64,000 nucleotides of DNA from Mauremys mutica (taxonomy: Eukaryota; Chordata; Testudines; Geoemydidae): contig NC_059084.1 of NCBI RefSeq assembly GCF_020497125.1, positions 39,564,399-39,628,398 of the forward strand, in the 5' to 3' direction. Below the pieces are notes generated by a model. That model searched no databases. It saw nothing but the letters and a program-made list of their open reading frames with translations, and was not told the origin of the DNA. Below are positions 33,669-44,245 of this stretch, piece after piece. Positions within the stretch are counted from its first letter, which is position 1. Every line of letters starts with the position of its first letter. A program made the position numbers and the translations under genes.

Positions 33669-33710
33669 AATTTTTTGAGGTAGAGGAGTGGGTAACAGAT
33701 GGCAATGAAG
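33636..33710. repeat. 31-bp imperfect inverted repeat (hairpin)
   Basis: The left arm is 33636-33666 and the right arm 33680-33710, matching at 28 of 31 positions with a 13-base loop. The left arm is OR coding sequence, so the right arm is an inverted copy of it. Confidence 0.88.
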
Positions 33711-34197
33711 TGGTCCCATTTTGGGCCCCACACTACAAGAAGGATGTGGAAAGATTGGAAAGAGTCCAGCAGAGGGAAACAAAAATGGTTAGGGGGCTGG
33801 AGAACATGACTTATGAGGAGAAGCTGAGGGAACTGGGATTATTTAGTATGCTACAGAGAAGAATGAGGGGGGATTTGAGAGCTGCTTTCAACTAACTGAA
33901 AGGGCATTCCAAAGAGGATGGATGTAGACTGTTCTGGGGTAGTAGATGACAGAACAAGGAGTAATTGTCTCAAGTTGCAGTGAGGGGTTTAGGTTGGATA
34001 TTAGGAAAAAACTTTTTCACTATGCTGTAATGGGTTACCTAGGGATGTGGTGGAATCTCCATCCTTAGAGGTTTTTAAGGTCAGACTTGGCAAAGCCCTG
34101 GCTTGGATGATTTAGTTGGGGATTGGTCCTGCTTTGAGCAGGTGGTTGGACTAGACGACCTCCCGAGGTTCCTTCCAACCCTGATATTCTATGATGC
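33711..34197 (+). mobile_element. CR1 LINE 3' end
   Basis: Encodes [19 protein letters not shown] and [15 protein letters not shown] of CR1 ORF2, then LDIRKKLF-like text. The 3' block GGACTAGACGACCTCCCGAGG ends with ATTCTATGATG. Frameshifts are present. Confidence 0.9.
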
Positions 34198-34949
34198 ACA
34201 ACAGCCATATGACTTGTATAATGTGCAACCTCCCTTCATCAAGACCTTACCTGTATGGTCTTGATGAAACTGGAATTCTTAAAGGACGCTGCTGGAGTTA
34301 GGCACCTGATTCCCTTGGAAATTCAATGGGAGATGGCACCTAATCTATAGGAAATCTCCTCAATTTTCAGCGATTTCTGAGTTCTCAGTGAGAATTGAGA
34401 GCATTTGAGGGCAATTCCCAGCATCCTGTAGGATTGACCGCTATGCAATCATAGTGTTTTCATTCACTCATATCGGGATTCTCAAAGAAGCCTAAAGGAG
34501 TTGGGCACCTGACCGTCACTGAAATTCATTAGGACCCCAGCTCAGCAAATGAAAGATCAGCTCATCAAACCAAGGATGATTCAGTGGAAGAAGAGATTCA
34601 ATTCAAAGCAAAACAATCTCTCTTCCAAGAATATGGCACCATTGGTACTATTGCTGTTTTACACCAGCTAGGGACTGGGCCCCATTGACTACATCAGTTT
34701 AGACCAGCTGGGGTTCTGGCTCATGAGCTTTATAGTGTAACAGACTAGAAAAGCAGGCCAACACAGAGTGTAGTTTTGAGAATTTTTGAATGCGTTTTTT
34801 GATCCCTAACCGTAATCTTTAACTCTGAAGAAACCATCAAACTATGAGGTGAACTATTTTCTACCCACTTCGCCATATTAGCAGATCAGGATCTAATTAG
34901 GAATAAGTGAACTGAGGATCCAGTTAGCAGATAAGGTGTCCAAATTTGG
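34198..34949. other. Intergenic, short degenerate repeats
   Basis: GGATTCTCAAAGAAGCCTAAAGG (34474) and two TTTAGACCAGCTGGGG/TTTACACCAGCTAGGG units (34654-34735) were noted. No gene. Confidence 0.45.
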
Positions 34950-35430
34950 TCACTTGTGTATAGAAAGGATGTAGAGAAATAGGAAAGAATCCAGAGGTGA
35001 GAGAGAAAGATGATCAGAGGGATGGAATGCAAGATGTATGATCAAAGCCTGAAGGAACTGCGTATGTTTAGTTTGGAAAAGAGGAGATTAAAGGGGGCAC
35101 AATAGCAATCTTGAAATATTTGAAAGACTGGCATAAAACAGATGGAGAAAGTTGCTCTCTTTTGCCATAGAATGCAGGACAAGAGGCATTGGGTTCAAAC
35201 TACAGCAAAGCACATTGAGATTACACTTCCTAACTGTAAGAACAGCAGGACCTGCCTAGGGAGGCTGTGGAAGTTCCTTTACTGGAGGTTTTCAAAAGGA
35301 GGCTGCATTGGCCTCTGTCTTGGATACTTTTGATATAACAAATCCTGCATTTTGGCAGGGGATTAGATTAGATGACCCTTGCAGTCCCTTCTAACCATAT
35401 GGTTCTATGATTCTATGATCATGGTGGGGA
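34950..35430 (+). mobile_element. Old CR1-like LINE 3' end
   Basis: Decayed text parallel to the CR1 C-terminus: MYDQSLKELRMFSLEKRRLK, then GTIAILKYLKDWHKTDGES-like words. It ends with GGGATTAGATTAGATGACCC and GGTTCTATGATTCTATG. Confidence 0.8.
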
Positions 35431-35556
35431 AGCTTTGTTAGGTTGGTTCAAGAATATCTAGGCACCACTTGCTAAGTTATTTTATTTGAACATCCCAGGT
35501 CCATACTGAAATCTAAACAGTGGTGTTACTCTTCCCAGCTCCCTCCACAACCTAAA

Positions 35557-36907
35557 TTCCACTGTATCAAGGAGGTGACACCTCCCTTGGAGATTGACAG
35601 GGCGGGACGTCCTCACACATCCTGGTAGGCGGAACTAAGAAGTCCCTGCCTCCATGCCGGAAGCAGACGGGCAGGACAGGAACAGGAAGTAGAAAAGGTA
35701 GACCCTGAAGCTCAGTTGGTCTGGAGCATCCAAGGGAGACAGATCCTTCTCCCCTGCTGCCAGAGTGGGATGCCGAGGACCATTTATGCCCTGGGGATTT
35801 GCCTGAGCTTCCAGAGTGTCCTGCCACTCCAAACACCAAGGAGCTACTGGGACTTCCACTGACAGTGTATCCCTGGGAGACAGAGGATGACCCCTGGATC
35901 CAGACACACACCAAGGGTGGGCTAGGAAGTAGCCCAGGGACAGCCAACTCTAGTCCGGTTGCCTTGCTGCCTGAAGACAGGTCACCATGTTGCAGCTGGG
36001 TTTCCCACTGACCCAGTCATGGAATACTCCATCACTGTTAGGGCCCTGGGCTGGGACCCAGTGGAGTAGGGTGGGCATGGTTCCCCTGCCCCCTGCCACC
36101 CCAGCCCTGCGGTGGCAGCCTCTCCACTGTAGGCCAGGAGGCCTGTGTAGTCTATTGTCTGCCAGAGTTAGGATGCTAGAGACCCTGTGCTGCTCTGACC
36201 TGCCTGAGGGCTGGAGCCTTAGACTGCTTGGTGCCTTGCCCTGCCTAAGGGCTAGTCTACACTTACCAGCCGGGTCGACGCGGTGAGTTCGACTTCTCGG
36301 AGTTCGAACTATCGTGTCTAATCTGGACGCGATAGTTCGAACTCCGGAAGCGCCGCGGTCGACTCCGGTACTCCACCACTGCAAACGGCGGTGGCGGAGT
36401 CGACCTTGGAGCCGCGGACTTCGATTCCGCGGCGTCTGGACGGGTAAGTAGTTCGAACTAGGGTACTTCGAATTCAGCTACGCTATTCACATAGCTGAAT
36501 TTGTGTACCCTAGTTCGACCCCACTTCTTAGTGTGGACCAGTCCTTAGGGCCTGGACCCCTAGACTGTGTGTTGCTGCACCTTGCCTGAGGCCTGAGCCC
36601 TAGACTGTTTGGAGCTCTGCCTTCCATGAGGACCGGAGCTCCCATAGACTGTTTGTGCCCCACCCTGCTTGAAAGTCTGGGTTCAAAGATTACTTACTGC
36701 TCTACCTGAGGGCCAGAGCCCTAGACTGTTTGAGGCCTCCCCTTGCCTGAGGGCTTGAGCTCCAGAGCCTGATTAGTGCCCAGCCCTGCTCAGAGGGCCT
36801 GGACACCAGAGACAACTGATTTCTCTCTTTTCCAGACTGCCTTCTTAGGAACTAGACAGCGAGGAGGCACGGCGTCCCTCCGAGATAGACAGGGAGGGAT
36901 GTCCACA
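35557..36907 (+). mobile_element. Long-LTR family, copy 2
   Basis: The order is: a palindrome GGAGGTGACACCTCC, a promoter-like ACAGGAAGTAGAAAAGG (35684-35698) homologous to the TATA region of copy 3, then CTCAGTTG. A long frame then opens just after a TGA at 35706 and ends at 36011. It has no ATG at its start (WDAEDHLCPGDLPELPEC, TKELLGLPLTVYPW, GGLGSSPGTANSSPVALLPE). The shared block GGGCCCTGGGCTGGGACC follows, then a minisatellite of about 43-bp units (GGGCCTGAGCCCTAGACTG type) at 36190-36800. A MITE sits within it. The edges of the element are approximate. No known protein family was recognised. Confidence 0.65.
36247..36547. mobile_element. Multi-hairpin MITE inside a minisatellite
   Basis: The termini GGGCTAGTCTACACT and AGTGTGGACCAGTCC are imperfect inverted repeats. 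Three inner foldbacks are present: GGAGTTCGAACTATCG with CGATAGTTCGAACTCC; GTCGACTCCG with a CGGAGTCGAC partner; and AACTAGGGTAC with GTACCCTAGTT. It splits a minisatellite whose units continue on both sides. It has no coding capacity. Confidence 0.78.
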
Positions 36908-37429
36908 AACTCCTACATCCACCCATTCACAATTCAAATTAAAATGTCACTCACAACAGACTATCCATATTCTTCCTTGCTTCAGTTCAACAGCAGGGAA
37001 ATAGTTAATGGCTTCTTTGGCATGTACACAACCACCATTAGGTTTCAGGATCGACATCTTACTTCTAGGCTTGGTCAAAAATTGGGTTTGTGACAAAACA
37101 AAGACTTTCCTCCAAATTCTGCTTTCTACAATATGTCTGGTTTTTCATGTGAAACCCGAAAATTGACACCCCAAAAACTTTATTTTTTATTTTTTGACCA
37201 AAGCAAGTCAGATTTTGGGTTTTCTCTTTTTTGACAAAATGTCATTTTTTCAGTTGAGAGGAAAAAAGAAAACAAAAACAATCTCTCACCACCTTTTCTG
37301 AGCCACTCTGCTTTCTGCAGTGAATGGGAGCAGCTCATGCCTACCCCACAGTCATTGTGTTAGACTCCGGAACACACTATATTGTTTCACTCAAATCCTG
37401 GCCCCATAAAGATTAAAGGGATATTAACC
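36908..37429. other. Intergenic, AT-rich
   Basis: 37070-37280 contains AAAATTTT-type self-complementary words. No gene. Confidence 0.45.
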
Positions 37430-37605
37430 ACTGGGACAATTTACCAAGGGCTGTGGCAATTTTTAAATCCAGGTGGGATATTTTTCTTAAAGATCTACTG
37501 TAGTTCAAAAAGGAATTAATTCAGGAAAGGGCTCTGGCCTGTGTTATACAGGAGGACTGACTAGATGATCACACTGTCCCCTTCTGGCTTTATATTTCAT
37601 GAAAG
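37430..37605 (+). mobile_element. CR1-like LINE 3' end
   Basis: Same family as 20820-20995: TTTTTAAATCCAGGTGGGAT, GCCTGTGTTATACAGGAGG, CTAGATGATCACACTG and CTTCTGGCTTTATATTTCATG. Confidence 0.78.
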
Positions 37606-39339
37606 ATTTTCAAAAGAGCCTAAGGGATTTAGGCACTCAAATTCTATTGACTCTTTCATCTATTGACCTTTTTTAAAAAAAATCCCACTTAAAATATATA
37701 AAATCTTAAATTCTAGTGCACAAGTTGTAATGGCAACAATCCAGGGAAACCTAGTCTAAGCTAACCCTGAACTATCTGCTTCATCCAGCAACTCATCATT
37801 TAATAGCATGGGGCAAATTTTCACATCTTTGCTCAGTACTGGGAAGACTGGTTTCTCTAGGGTTTTGGTGCCCGACCTCAGCCTCATGCACAGGGCTGTC
37901 CTATTTAGCCTAGTTATTTTGTTGCCACAAAGTTAGAAAAAAATAAATAAACTACTTGTTGGACTTGCTGAACCCTTTACATGCCTGTTCTCCCTCAGCC
38001 AGCAAAGAAACGAATGAAAGAAAAAAAACTCCCTGGCTTTGCAGGCTGCCAAAAGGAAAAAGTGTCCTTTTAAAATCCTGGGGTCTGTGCTTCTGGTTCA
38101 AAATGATCCCACCGCGCTGGCACCATGTGAAGGCTGATTCACCACTTGAGTGCAGAGGGTGGGGGCACACAAGGATTCTAAAAATTAATACTGGCCACTC
38201 CAGGCTTGTATTAAACTCCCAAGGTTACAGGTTTTCTCTGACCTTTTCCATTTGCTCAATCTGCCACAATCACAGTGATTTTTGCTGCTGAGTATTCCTG
38301 CCCAGCAAGTCTCAGCTGCTAGTTCAGTTGTGGGACTGTCCCAGGGGCTTTACCCAGGGCTTGTGTACATAGAAAATGCTGTGAATGACCCAGCTAGGCT
38401 CAAAGAGCAGAGGATGCACAGGAGGATGGTGATTTCACACTTAATTCAATTACAGGCTCTGGCCAGGGATGCAGGACCGAAGTAAGAGGATGATTAGACC
38501 TGAAATGACAAGCATTGGGAGTATCAGTCATTGCAGTTACAGTCACTTCAAAGATGCTCCTCTGGGATGCCCAGCTGGCAAGAACCCTAATCTGCTATTC
38601 TAATGAGATACCTTAGGATATGCACAACTACAGTGCTTCCTTGCCATGACTTCCTACCTTAATTAGCAGGGAGACAATTACTAACCAGGCTCTCTAACAA
38701 GTCCCTGCAGACCCAGGGAGATTAAACATCTGGAAAAAAGTTGGTTTCTGATTTTATTCTTTCACAGTTTAGTTCCCTGCTAACAAAAGACTGCAGATAA
38801 ATGAATTTCTGTTAGTGTGCTACTATAATGCACTGGGTGAAACAAGGAGAATAATCACAATACAAATACAAGTCTAGTGTAACTATTAGGAATAAACTGG
38901 TCACATATTACAACAATAGGCTATGTTTGTAGTCTTATTGTTGCCCCGTTTGTGGATATTGATGATGATCAGAAATTGGCCTACACTCACACTCCTCTTG
39001 TATTATAACAATAATAATAAGGCGAGGGAGTAATAAAGGCCTATGCAACACTTCAAACATAGGTAGTCCACTAAGGAACGACTTCCATGGTGTATTGGAA
39101 TTGTGCTGTCTCTTTAGACAAGGGCTTCAATTTTCAAAAGAGCACTCTGCTCCTATTGAGATTCATTTTGGGTTGAGTGTCAACTGAAAATCCCAGCCTG
39201 GGCAAATTTCACCCAGAGAGATATCAAATACATACAAATGAATAGGTAGAGGAAAAAAACAATTTTCTTCTAAATAACTTTCTTTCCGCTAAACTGAGGT
39301 GTGGGTCTGGCAACTACAATTATTTACATTTTGACTCAG
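37606..39339. other. Intergenic, no gene recognised
   Basis: Only degenerate motifs (for example TTTTCAAAAGAGC at 39133). Confidence 0.45.
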
Positions 39340-39599
39340 AATGATTAGAATTGTATCATAAATGTCATTTCACCATATGCATACAAACTGATGAAAAAAT
39401 ATTTCCGTTGATAATATTCAAAATTTACAGATAGGCCAAGTAAGAAAAATGCTGTTTAAGAACTTATTAGAGTTTGCTTTAAGGATATTTGCTTTTTATA
39501 TCTTGACATATGATGTGACAATTTGTGTTTTAATAGTTATAAAGTGTGAATTTTGAATGTCAGCATATACTGTCATTAAATAATTATAGTCTAATCTCC
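39340..39599 (+). repeat. AT-rich dispersed repeat, copy 1
   Basis: Shares the ordered words CACCATA, AAAATATTT, TTTACAGATAGG, GTAAGAAAAATGCT, TTAGAGTTTG, AAGGATATTTGCTTT and GACAATTTGTGTTT with 54505-54760 and, inverted, with 42700-42985. It is cut at 39600 by the LTR. Confidence 0.85.
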
Positions 39600-39844
39600 T
39601 GTCAGGGTCCCCCCACACACACACTCTGAACTCTGGGGTACAGATGTGGGGACCTGCATAAAAGACCCCCTAAGCTTATACACTATTCTACCAGATTAGG
39701 TTAAAAACTTCCCCAAGGCACAAATTCCTTTCCTTGTCCTTGGACGGTATGGTGCCACCACAAAGTGATTTACACAAAAATTCAGAGGACGGTCACTTGG
39801 AATCCCTATCCCCACAAAATATCCGTGAAGGCCCTTCACCCCCG
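39600..39844 (-). repeat. Gypsy LTR fragment (family A)
   Basis: TGTCAGGG is followed by CTCTGAACTCTGGGGTACAG and the ATGTGGGGACC block, as in the LTR at 12914. Only one end is present; it stops where the next LTR begins. Confidence 0.82.
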
Positions 39845-40323
39845 TGATGAAGTGAGAATGTTCTTGATGTGTTCTTTGAATGCTGAGTGGGGAGTATTAA
39901 CCTGGGAAGGTTGCAGGGGGAGTTTGCTGGGACTGCCTGCATTGAGGAAGGGAGGATACCTGAACATGTAACATGAGAACCCAGGACAGGGGTTGGAGGC
40001 CAGGTAACACCTCTGCCTGGGAAACTGGACAACGGTCACAAAGGCTGGGAGAGGAGCCAGGGGGAAGGCCAGAAAGGAGATGGCTGAAGGGAGTTTCTGT
40101 TTGGAGCTGGCTGGGAAATAAAGAGGGGCACCCCAACCAACAGGGCTGTGGCCTCCCTGGGACCTCCAGATGGACCTAACTAAAGGGGGTCCTGTTGTCT
40201 GTATCGGCAAGACCTGTTTTGGACTGTCTAAATAAACCGTCTGTTTTACTGGCTGGCTGAGAGTCATGGTGAATTGCAGGAAGCCAGAGGTGCAGGGCCT
40301 TGTCTCCCCCACACTCTGTGACA
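39845..40323 (+). repeat. Gypsy 5' LTR (family B)
   Basis: Starts TGATGAAGTG and ends CTGTGACA. It contains AATAAA at 40231. It is followed after two bases by the primer-binding site TGGTGGCTGAGGTGGGAT (40326-40343), which is nearly the same as the site at 17637. No matching 3' LTR was found in the window. Confidence 0.8.
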
Positions 40324-40672
40324 ACTGGTGGCTGAGGTGGGATCTACTGCACCCCATGGACGGCACTTCCTGCAGTAAGTGACTGAGAAGCAGTAAAACA
40401 AAGGGGATTGACGGGTACCAGGCGTGCTGAAGAGTCAGCGAGGGATGGTTTCAGGGGACAATTAAACCCTGGAAGTGTGTAACCAGCAAGAAGGACTTTT
40501 GCACTACCAGGGTCCCCCGGGGGATTGCAGCGAGCAGTCCCAGGGGTGGAGGAGTCTGCCGTTCGACACTGGGAGAGAGGTGGTGACCTTGAGAAGGGCT
40601 GGCACACTAGGGGTGTCCCTGGAAACTGTGGGGAGTGGCGAGCACTCAGACCTGTGAGTGGCCAGCAGGAAG

Positions 40673-41818
40673 ATGTATGCCAAGTGCCTTAAGAGTGACC
40701 TGGTCGAGCTGTGCAAGCACAGGGGGCTGCGCAGTGGGATGCTCACCAAAGAACAGCTGATTCCCCAGCTGGAGGAGGGAGATCGCTCAAATGAACTGAT
40801 CCCTGTCTCTGAGGGAAGCAGCCTGGCAGTCGCAGTGCAGGCACCTGTGTCTGTCCCAGCAGGGACTGGCCAGTTGGCTGCTGAGGGCTTCTCGAGACTT
40901 CTCCTGTGTATGCCTAGGGGAAGGGCGGGGAGGAGCCCAGAAAATACCGAGGGCACCGTGACACACCCGGCCAGCAGGGGATCCTCCCAGCGATGCTTGG
41001 CATCCGTGGAGCGGAAGCGGCTGAAATGGGAGAGAGAGAGAAAAATGAGAGAGCTGGAGGATTGTGAAGAACAGAGACAGCATGAACTGGAGGAGAAAGA
41101 GAGACAGAGACAACATGAAGAGACACAGAGGCAGCATGAAGACAGACAGAGGGAGCATGAACTGGAGGAGAAAGAGAGACAGAGGCAGCATGAACTGGAG
41201 CTGGAGAGGCTGAGGAGCAGCGGGCCCCTGGCTGTGGTGAGTGAGGGAGGACCCAGGACTGCACGGAGCTTTGATAAGGGCATCTTGGCCCAGCGTAAGG
41301 AGGGAGAGGACATTGATGACTTCCTGGATGCCTTTGAGATGGCCTTTGAGCTGCACCAGGTTGATCCTGCGGACAGGCTCCGGGTTCTCACCCCCTTACT
41401 GGACCCCAAAGCCGTGGCATTGTACCGCCAACTGGAAGGGATGGAGAAAGGGGACTACGAACTATTCAAAAAGGCCCTGCTACGTGAGTTTGGGCTGACT
41501 CCTGAGATGTACCAGGAAAGGTTCTGGAGCCAGTGTAAAACCCCTGAGGTCTCATATCTGCAACTAGCCATCCACATGGAGGGATACGCCAATAAGTGGG
41601 CAGACGGGACCCAGACGAAGGAGGACCTGGTTAATCTGATTGTACTAGAGCAACTGTATGAGCAGTGCCCATCCGACCTGAGGCTGTGGTTGAGGGACAA
41701 AAAGTCAGAGAACCCGCAACATGCAGGGCGGCTGGCCGATGAGTTTGTGAAGAGCTGGTCAGGGGGTGGCAGGGAGGATCCCAAAGGAACAGACCCCCAT
41801 GATGCAGGAAGAGAGTGA
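40673..41818 (+). CDS. Gypsy gag with SCAN-like capsid domain
   Basis: An intact frame of 381 residues from the first ATG; an upstream GTG at 40658 gives five more codons. The N-terminus (LKSDLVELCKHRGLRSG) resembles a SAP-type helix-hairpin. A Glu/Gln/Arg-rich coiled coil with repeated EEKERQRQHE units covers about 115-185. The C-terminal third (about 255-363) is a capsid-like helical region with EDLVNLIVLEQL and LRLWLRDKKSENPQ, which match SCAN-domain wording (KEQILELLVLEQF type). It is therefore the gag of a Gmr1-like gypsy element, the source of the SCAN domain in other work. A zinc knuckle and all of pol are missing, because the element is cut at about 41822. A host SCAN gene is unlikely since a 5' LTR and primer-binding site lie directly upstream. 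Confidence 0.85.
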   Translation: MYAKCLKSDLVELCKHRGLRSGMLTKEQLIPQLEEGDRSNELIPVSEGSSLAVAVQAPVSVPAGTGQLAAEGFSRLLLCMPRGRAGRSPENTEGTVTHPASRGSSQRCLASVERKRLKWERERKMRELEDCEEQRQHELEEKERQRQHEETQRQHEDRQREHELEEKERQRQHELELERLRSSGPLAVVSEGGPRTARSFDKGILAQRKEGEDIDDFLDAFEMAFELHQVDPADRLRVLTPLLDPKAVALYRQLEGMEKGDYELFKKALLREFGLTPEMYQERFWSQCKTPEVSYLQLAIHMEGYANKWADGTQTKEDLVNLIVLEQLYEQCPSDLRLWLRDKKSENPQHAGRLADEFVKSWSGGGREDPKGTDPHDAGRE

Positions 41819-41822
41819 CCAT

Positions 41823-42530
41823 TGAGAAATAGTTTCAATTAAAATTTCCCACCAGCTCTACTACCAATCCCTGTGATTCCAGGAGAATATGGGGAAAAAT
41901 GGTCACTGTTCCTCTCGGAGACTGCAATTCTGCTTGGGCTGAAAAAGGAGCGAGGAACAGTCCTTACTACAGCTGAGTGTGAAACAGTTTTCCTGTGTGG
42001 TAAGAATTTGTGAGATTTAAAACAAACAAATAAAACCCATGCTGAATCAGGATGAAAGGTCAAAGTTTTCACAAACTGGGGAAAAAATGAATCAGGTTGG
42101 TCAAAATATTAAATCATGATAATTTCAAAAACATTCATTTCAATTTTGATCTTTGGTATTTTTTACTATACATTTCTAAACAAAAAAGTCATTTTGAATG
42201 AAAAAAAAAGACTTTTTTGTTTCATTTCATAAATATCCAAATTTCCTATTTTGACAATTTCAGAACTTGTTTTTCATATACATTGAGAAAAGAAATTCAT
42301 CAAAGTGAACCCCTTCCCCACAAATGATTCTGGTTTCAGTGAACCAGCATTTTTTTATGTTAAAATGTCAATAAATTGCTGACCATCTATAGTCCTTATG
42401 TCCACAAGAACCCTGGCCCTGACTACATACCTACATTAAAGAAGGCACAACCTAGCACTGAGATAAGTGATCTAAGGCAGAATTAACATTGGGAAATTTG
42501 TATTTTTCTGTAACTATATCCCACGTCAAT
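41823..42530. other. Intergenic, AT-rich
   Basis: Truncation point of the gag element, then AAAATTTT-type words (42080-42370). No gene. Confidence 0.45.
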
Positions 42531-42699
42531 GGACCAGATTCTGCTCTCATTAAAGGGTGAGTTAATCTGTATCAATATCACTGAAGCTCATGGAGTTACT
42601 CTAGAATAACACCAGTATGAATAGGTTTGGCAGAATTTGATTTGTATTTTTTAAATAATGTTGATGAAAAATTTCAGTGTTTATTTTAAGCACTTTTTT

Positions 42700-42985
42700 C
42701 AATTCTGATTGATTTAAAATTTCACAGTTGTGGGAAATTGGGGGGTGTCAGACAATAGAAGGGGTCAGAAAATAATTACTTAATACTTTATAACTTTGTA
42801 ACTGTTAAAACACAAATTGTCAACTTCACATGTCAAACTATACAAAGAAAATATCCGTAATCAAACTCTAATACGTTCTCAGCTGACATTTTTCTTACTC
42901 TTTCTATCTGTACATTTCATCTATTATAGATGGAAATATTTTTGTCACTTTGTGTGAATACTGTGCAATTAATATTTACGGCATT
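42700..42985 (-). repeat. AT-rich dispersed repeat, copy 2 (inverted)
   Basis: The reverse complement matches copies at 39340 and 54505 over about 250 bases: GACAATTTGTGTTTTAA, TTAGAGTTTGATTA and GTAAGAAAAATGTC. Homology may reach 42540. Confidence 0.85.
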
Positions 42986-43144
42986 TACTGATAAAATATC
43001 TAATGCTTCCAAACCTAAATACACCTGAGACCAGGATCCTGTTAGGTAACCAGAATGTGCTTGGCAGTTTCATGCTAGAATTGACCTATTATGTACTGTA
43101 AATGAAGTGAAAATGGTTAGCATTAGTTTCAATATCCATCTAAT

Positions 43145-43525
43145 CCAGTTTTGGTTTCATAGACTTGAAGGACAGAAGAGAACAATTGTAATCATGTAGT
43201 CAGACATTCTGTAGAACAAAGGTCATAGAATTTTCCTGAAAGAACTCCTGTTTTAATTAGAGCAAGTCTCTTAGAAAAACAATCCAGTCTTATTTAAAAA
43301 TTGACAGTGATGGTGAATCTACCACAGACCCGCATAAATTGATCCAATAATTAATTACCCACAGTGTTAGAAATTTACATCTTATTTCCAATCTCAATTT
43401 GTCTAGCCTCAACTTCTAGCCGTTGAATCTTGATATGCCTTTGCCGGCCAAATAGAAGAACCCTCTATTATGAAATATTTATTCCCAGGGTAGGTACTTA
43501 TAGACAGTGATCAAATCATAACAAT
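43145..43525 (-). mobile_element. CR1-type LINE 3' region, antisense
   Basis: TTTCATAGACTTGAAGGACA, TTAGAGCAAGTCTCTTAGAA, GTGATGGTGAATCTACCA and TGATATGCCTTTG are antisense blocks of a CR1 3' region. Confidence 0.7.
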
Positions 43526-43539
43526 ATGAGAACGGCCAT

Positions 43540-43923
43540 TCTGGGTTACACCAAAGGTCCGACAGTGGCCAATGCCAGGTGCCCCAGAGGGAATGAACAG
43601 AACAGGTAATCATCAAGTGATTCATTCCCTGTCACTCATTCCCAACTTCTGGCAACCAGAGGCTAGGGACACCATCCCTGTTCAATCACCCTTTAACCTT
43701 CTCTTTCATAAGCTAAATAGATTGAACTTCTTGAATCTATCAGTATAAGGCATGTTTTCTAATCCTTTAATCATTCTCCTGGCTGTTCTCCATATCCTCT
43801 CCAATTTGACAACAGAAGAAGTAACACAGTACTGCAGCAACAATTGGACCAGTGCCAAATATAGAGGTAAATGTACCTCTTTATGTCATTTCAGGATTTC
43901 CCTGTTTATGCTTCCAAAGATTG
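43540..43923 (-). mobile_element. CR1 LINE, part before the gypsy insertion (antisense)
   Basis: GAACGGCCATTCTGGGTTAC, GGCCAATGCCAGGTGCCC and GGCTAGGGACACCATCCC are the antisense 3' end of a CR1 subfamily, the same as the 3' end of the element at 55.2-57.4 kb. The copy continues at 48536 beyond the inserted gypsy element. Confidence 0.85.
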
Positions 43924-44114
43924 TGTTATGTCCTAGGTGCAGCCGGTGTAGGAAGCAATCACTTGAGGCCAGAGAGCAGACAGCTAACCAAAACCTCCAT
44001 TTTATTTACAGAAACAGAGAGCTCACTCAGCCGGTTGAAACCGGCTGAGCTATCCCTTAATAGTCTAACTCAGTTGCCATAGTAACAAAACCCATGACAA
44101 CCAAATACACAACA
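43924..44114 (-). repeat. Gypsy 3' LTR, 191 bp
   Basis: TGTTATGTCC...ACACAACA on the plus strand. It differs from 48345-48535 at five positions by eye. The minus strand contains AATAAA (44001-44006). A polypurine tract (AGGGGGGGAGGAA) lies beside it. The outer flank GATTG compares with TATTG at the other end, agreeing at 4 of 5 bases. Confidence 0.95.
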
Positions 44115-44245
44115 TATTCCTCCCCCCCTAATAAGAACATCCCCTAAATAAAACACACACTAAACTAGAGAAGGAGGGTAGACTGCCTCCATTCCCGGCT
44201 AAACCCTGGGGATTATTTTGCCCCATAACCGTGGGTTCGCCCTAA

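Noticed and set aside
40504..41409. 301-codon frame on the minus strand, rich in Ser, Leu and Cys
   Set aside because: It lies antisense to the gag frame; its Leu/Ser runs are the complement of the coiled-coil GAG/CAG codons. The gag frame has clear family motifs.
40673..41818. Host SCAN-domain gene
   Set aside because: A 5' LTR, primer-binding site and gag leader lie directly upstream, and there is no zinc-finger array or intron structure.
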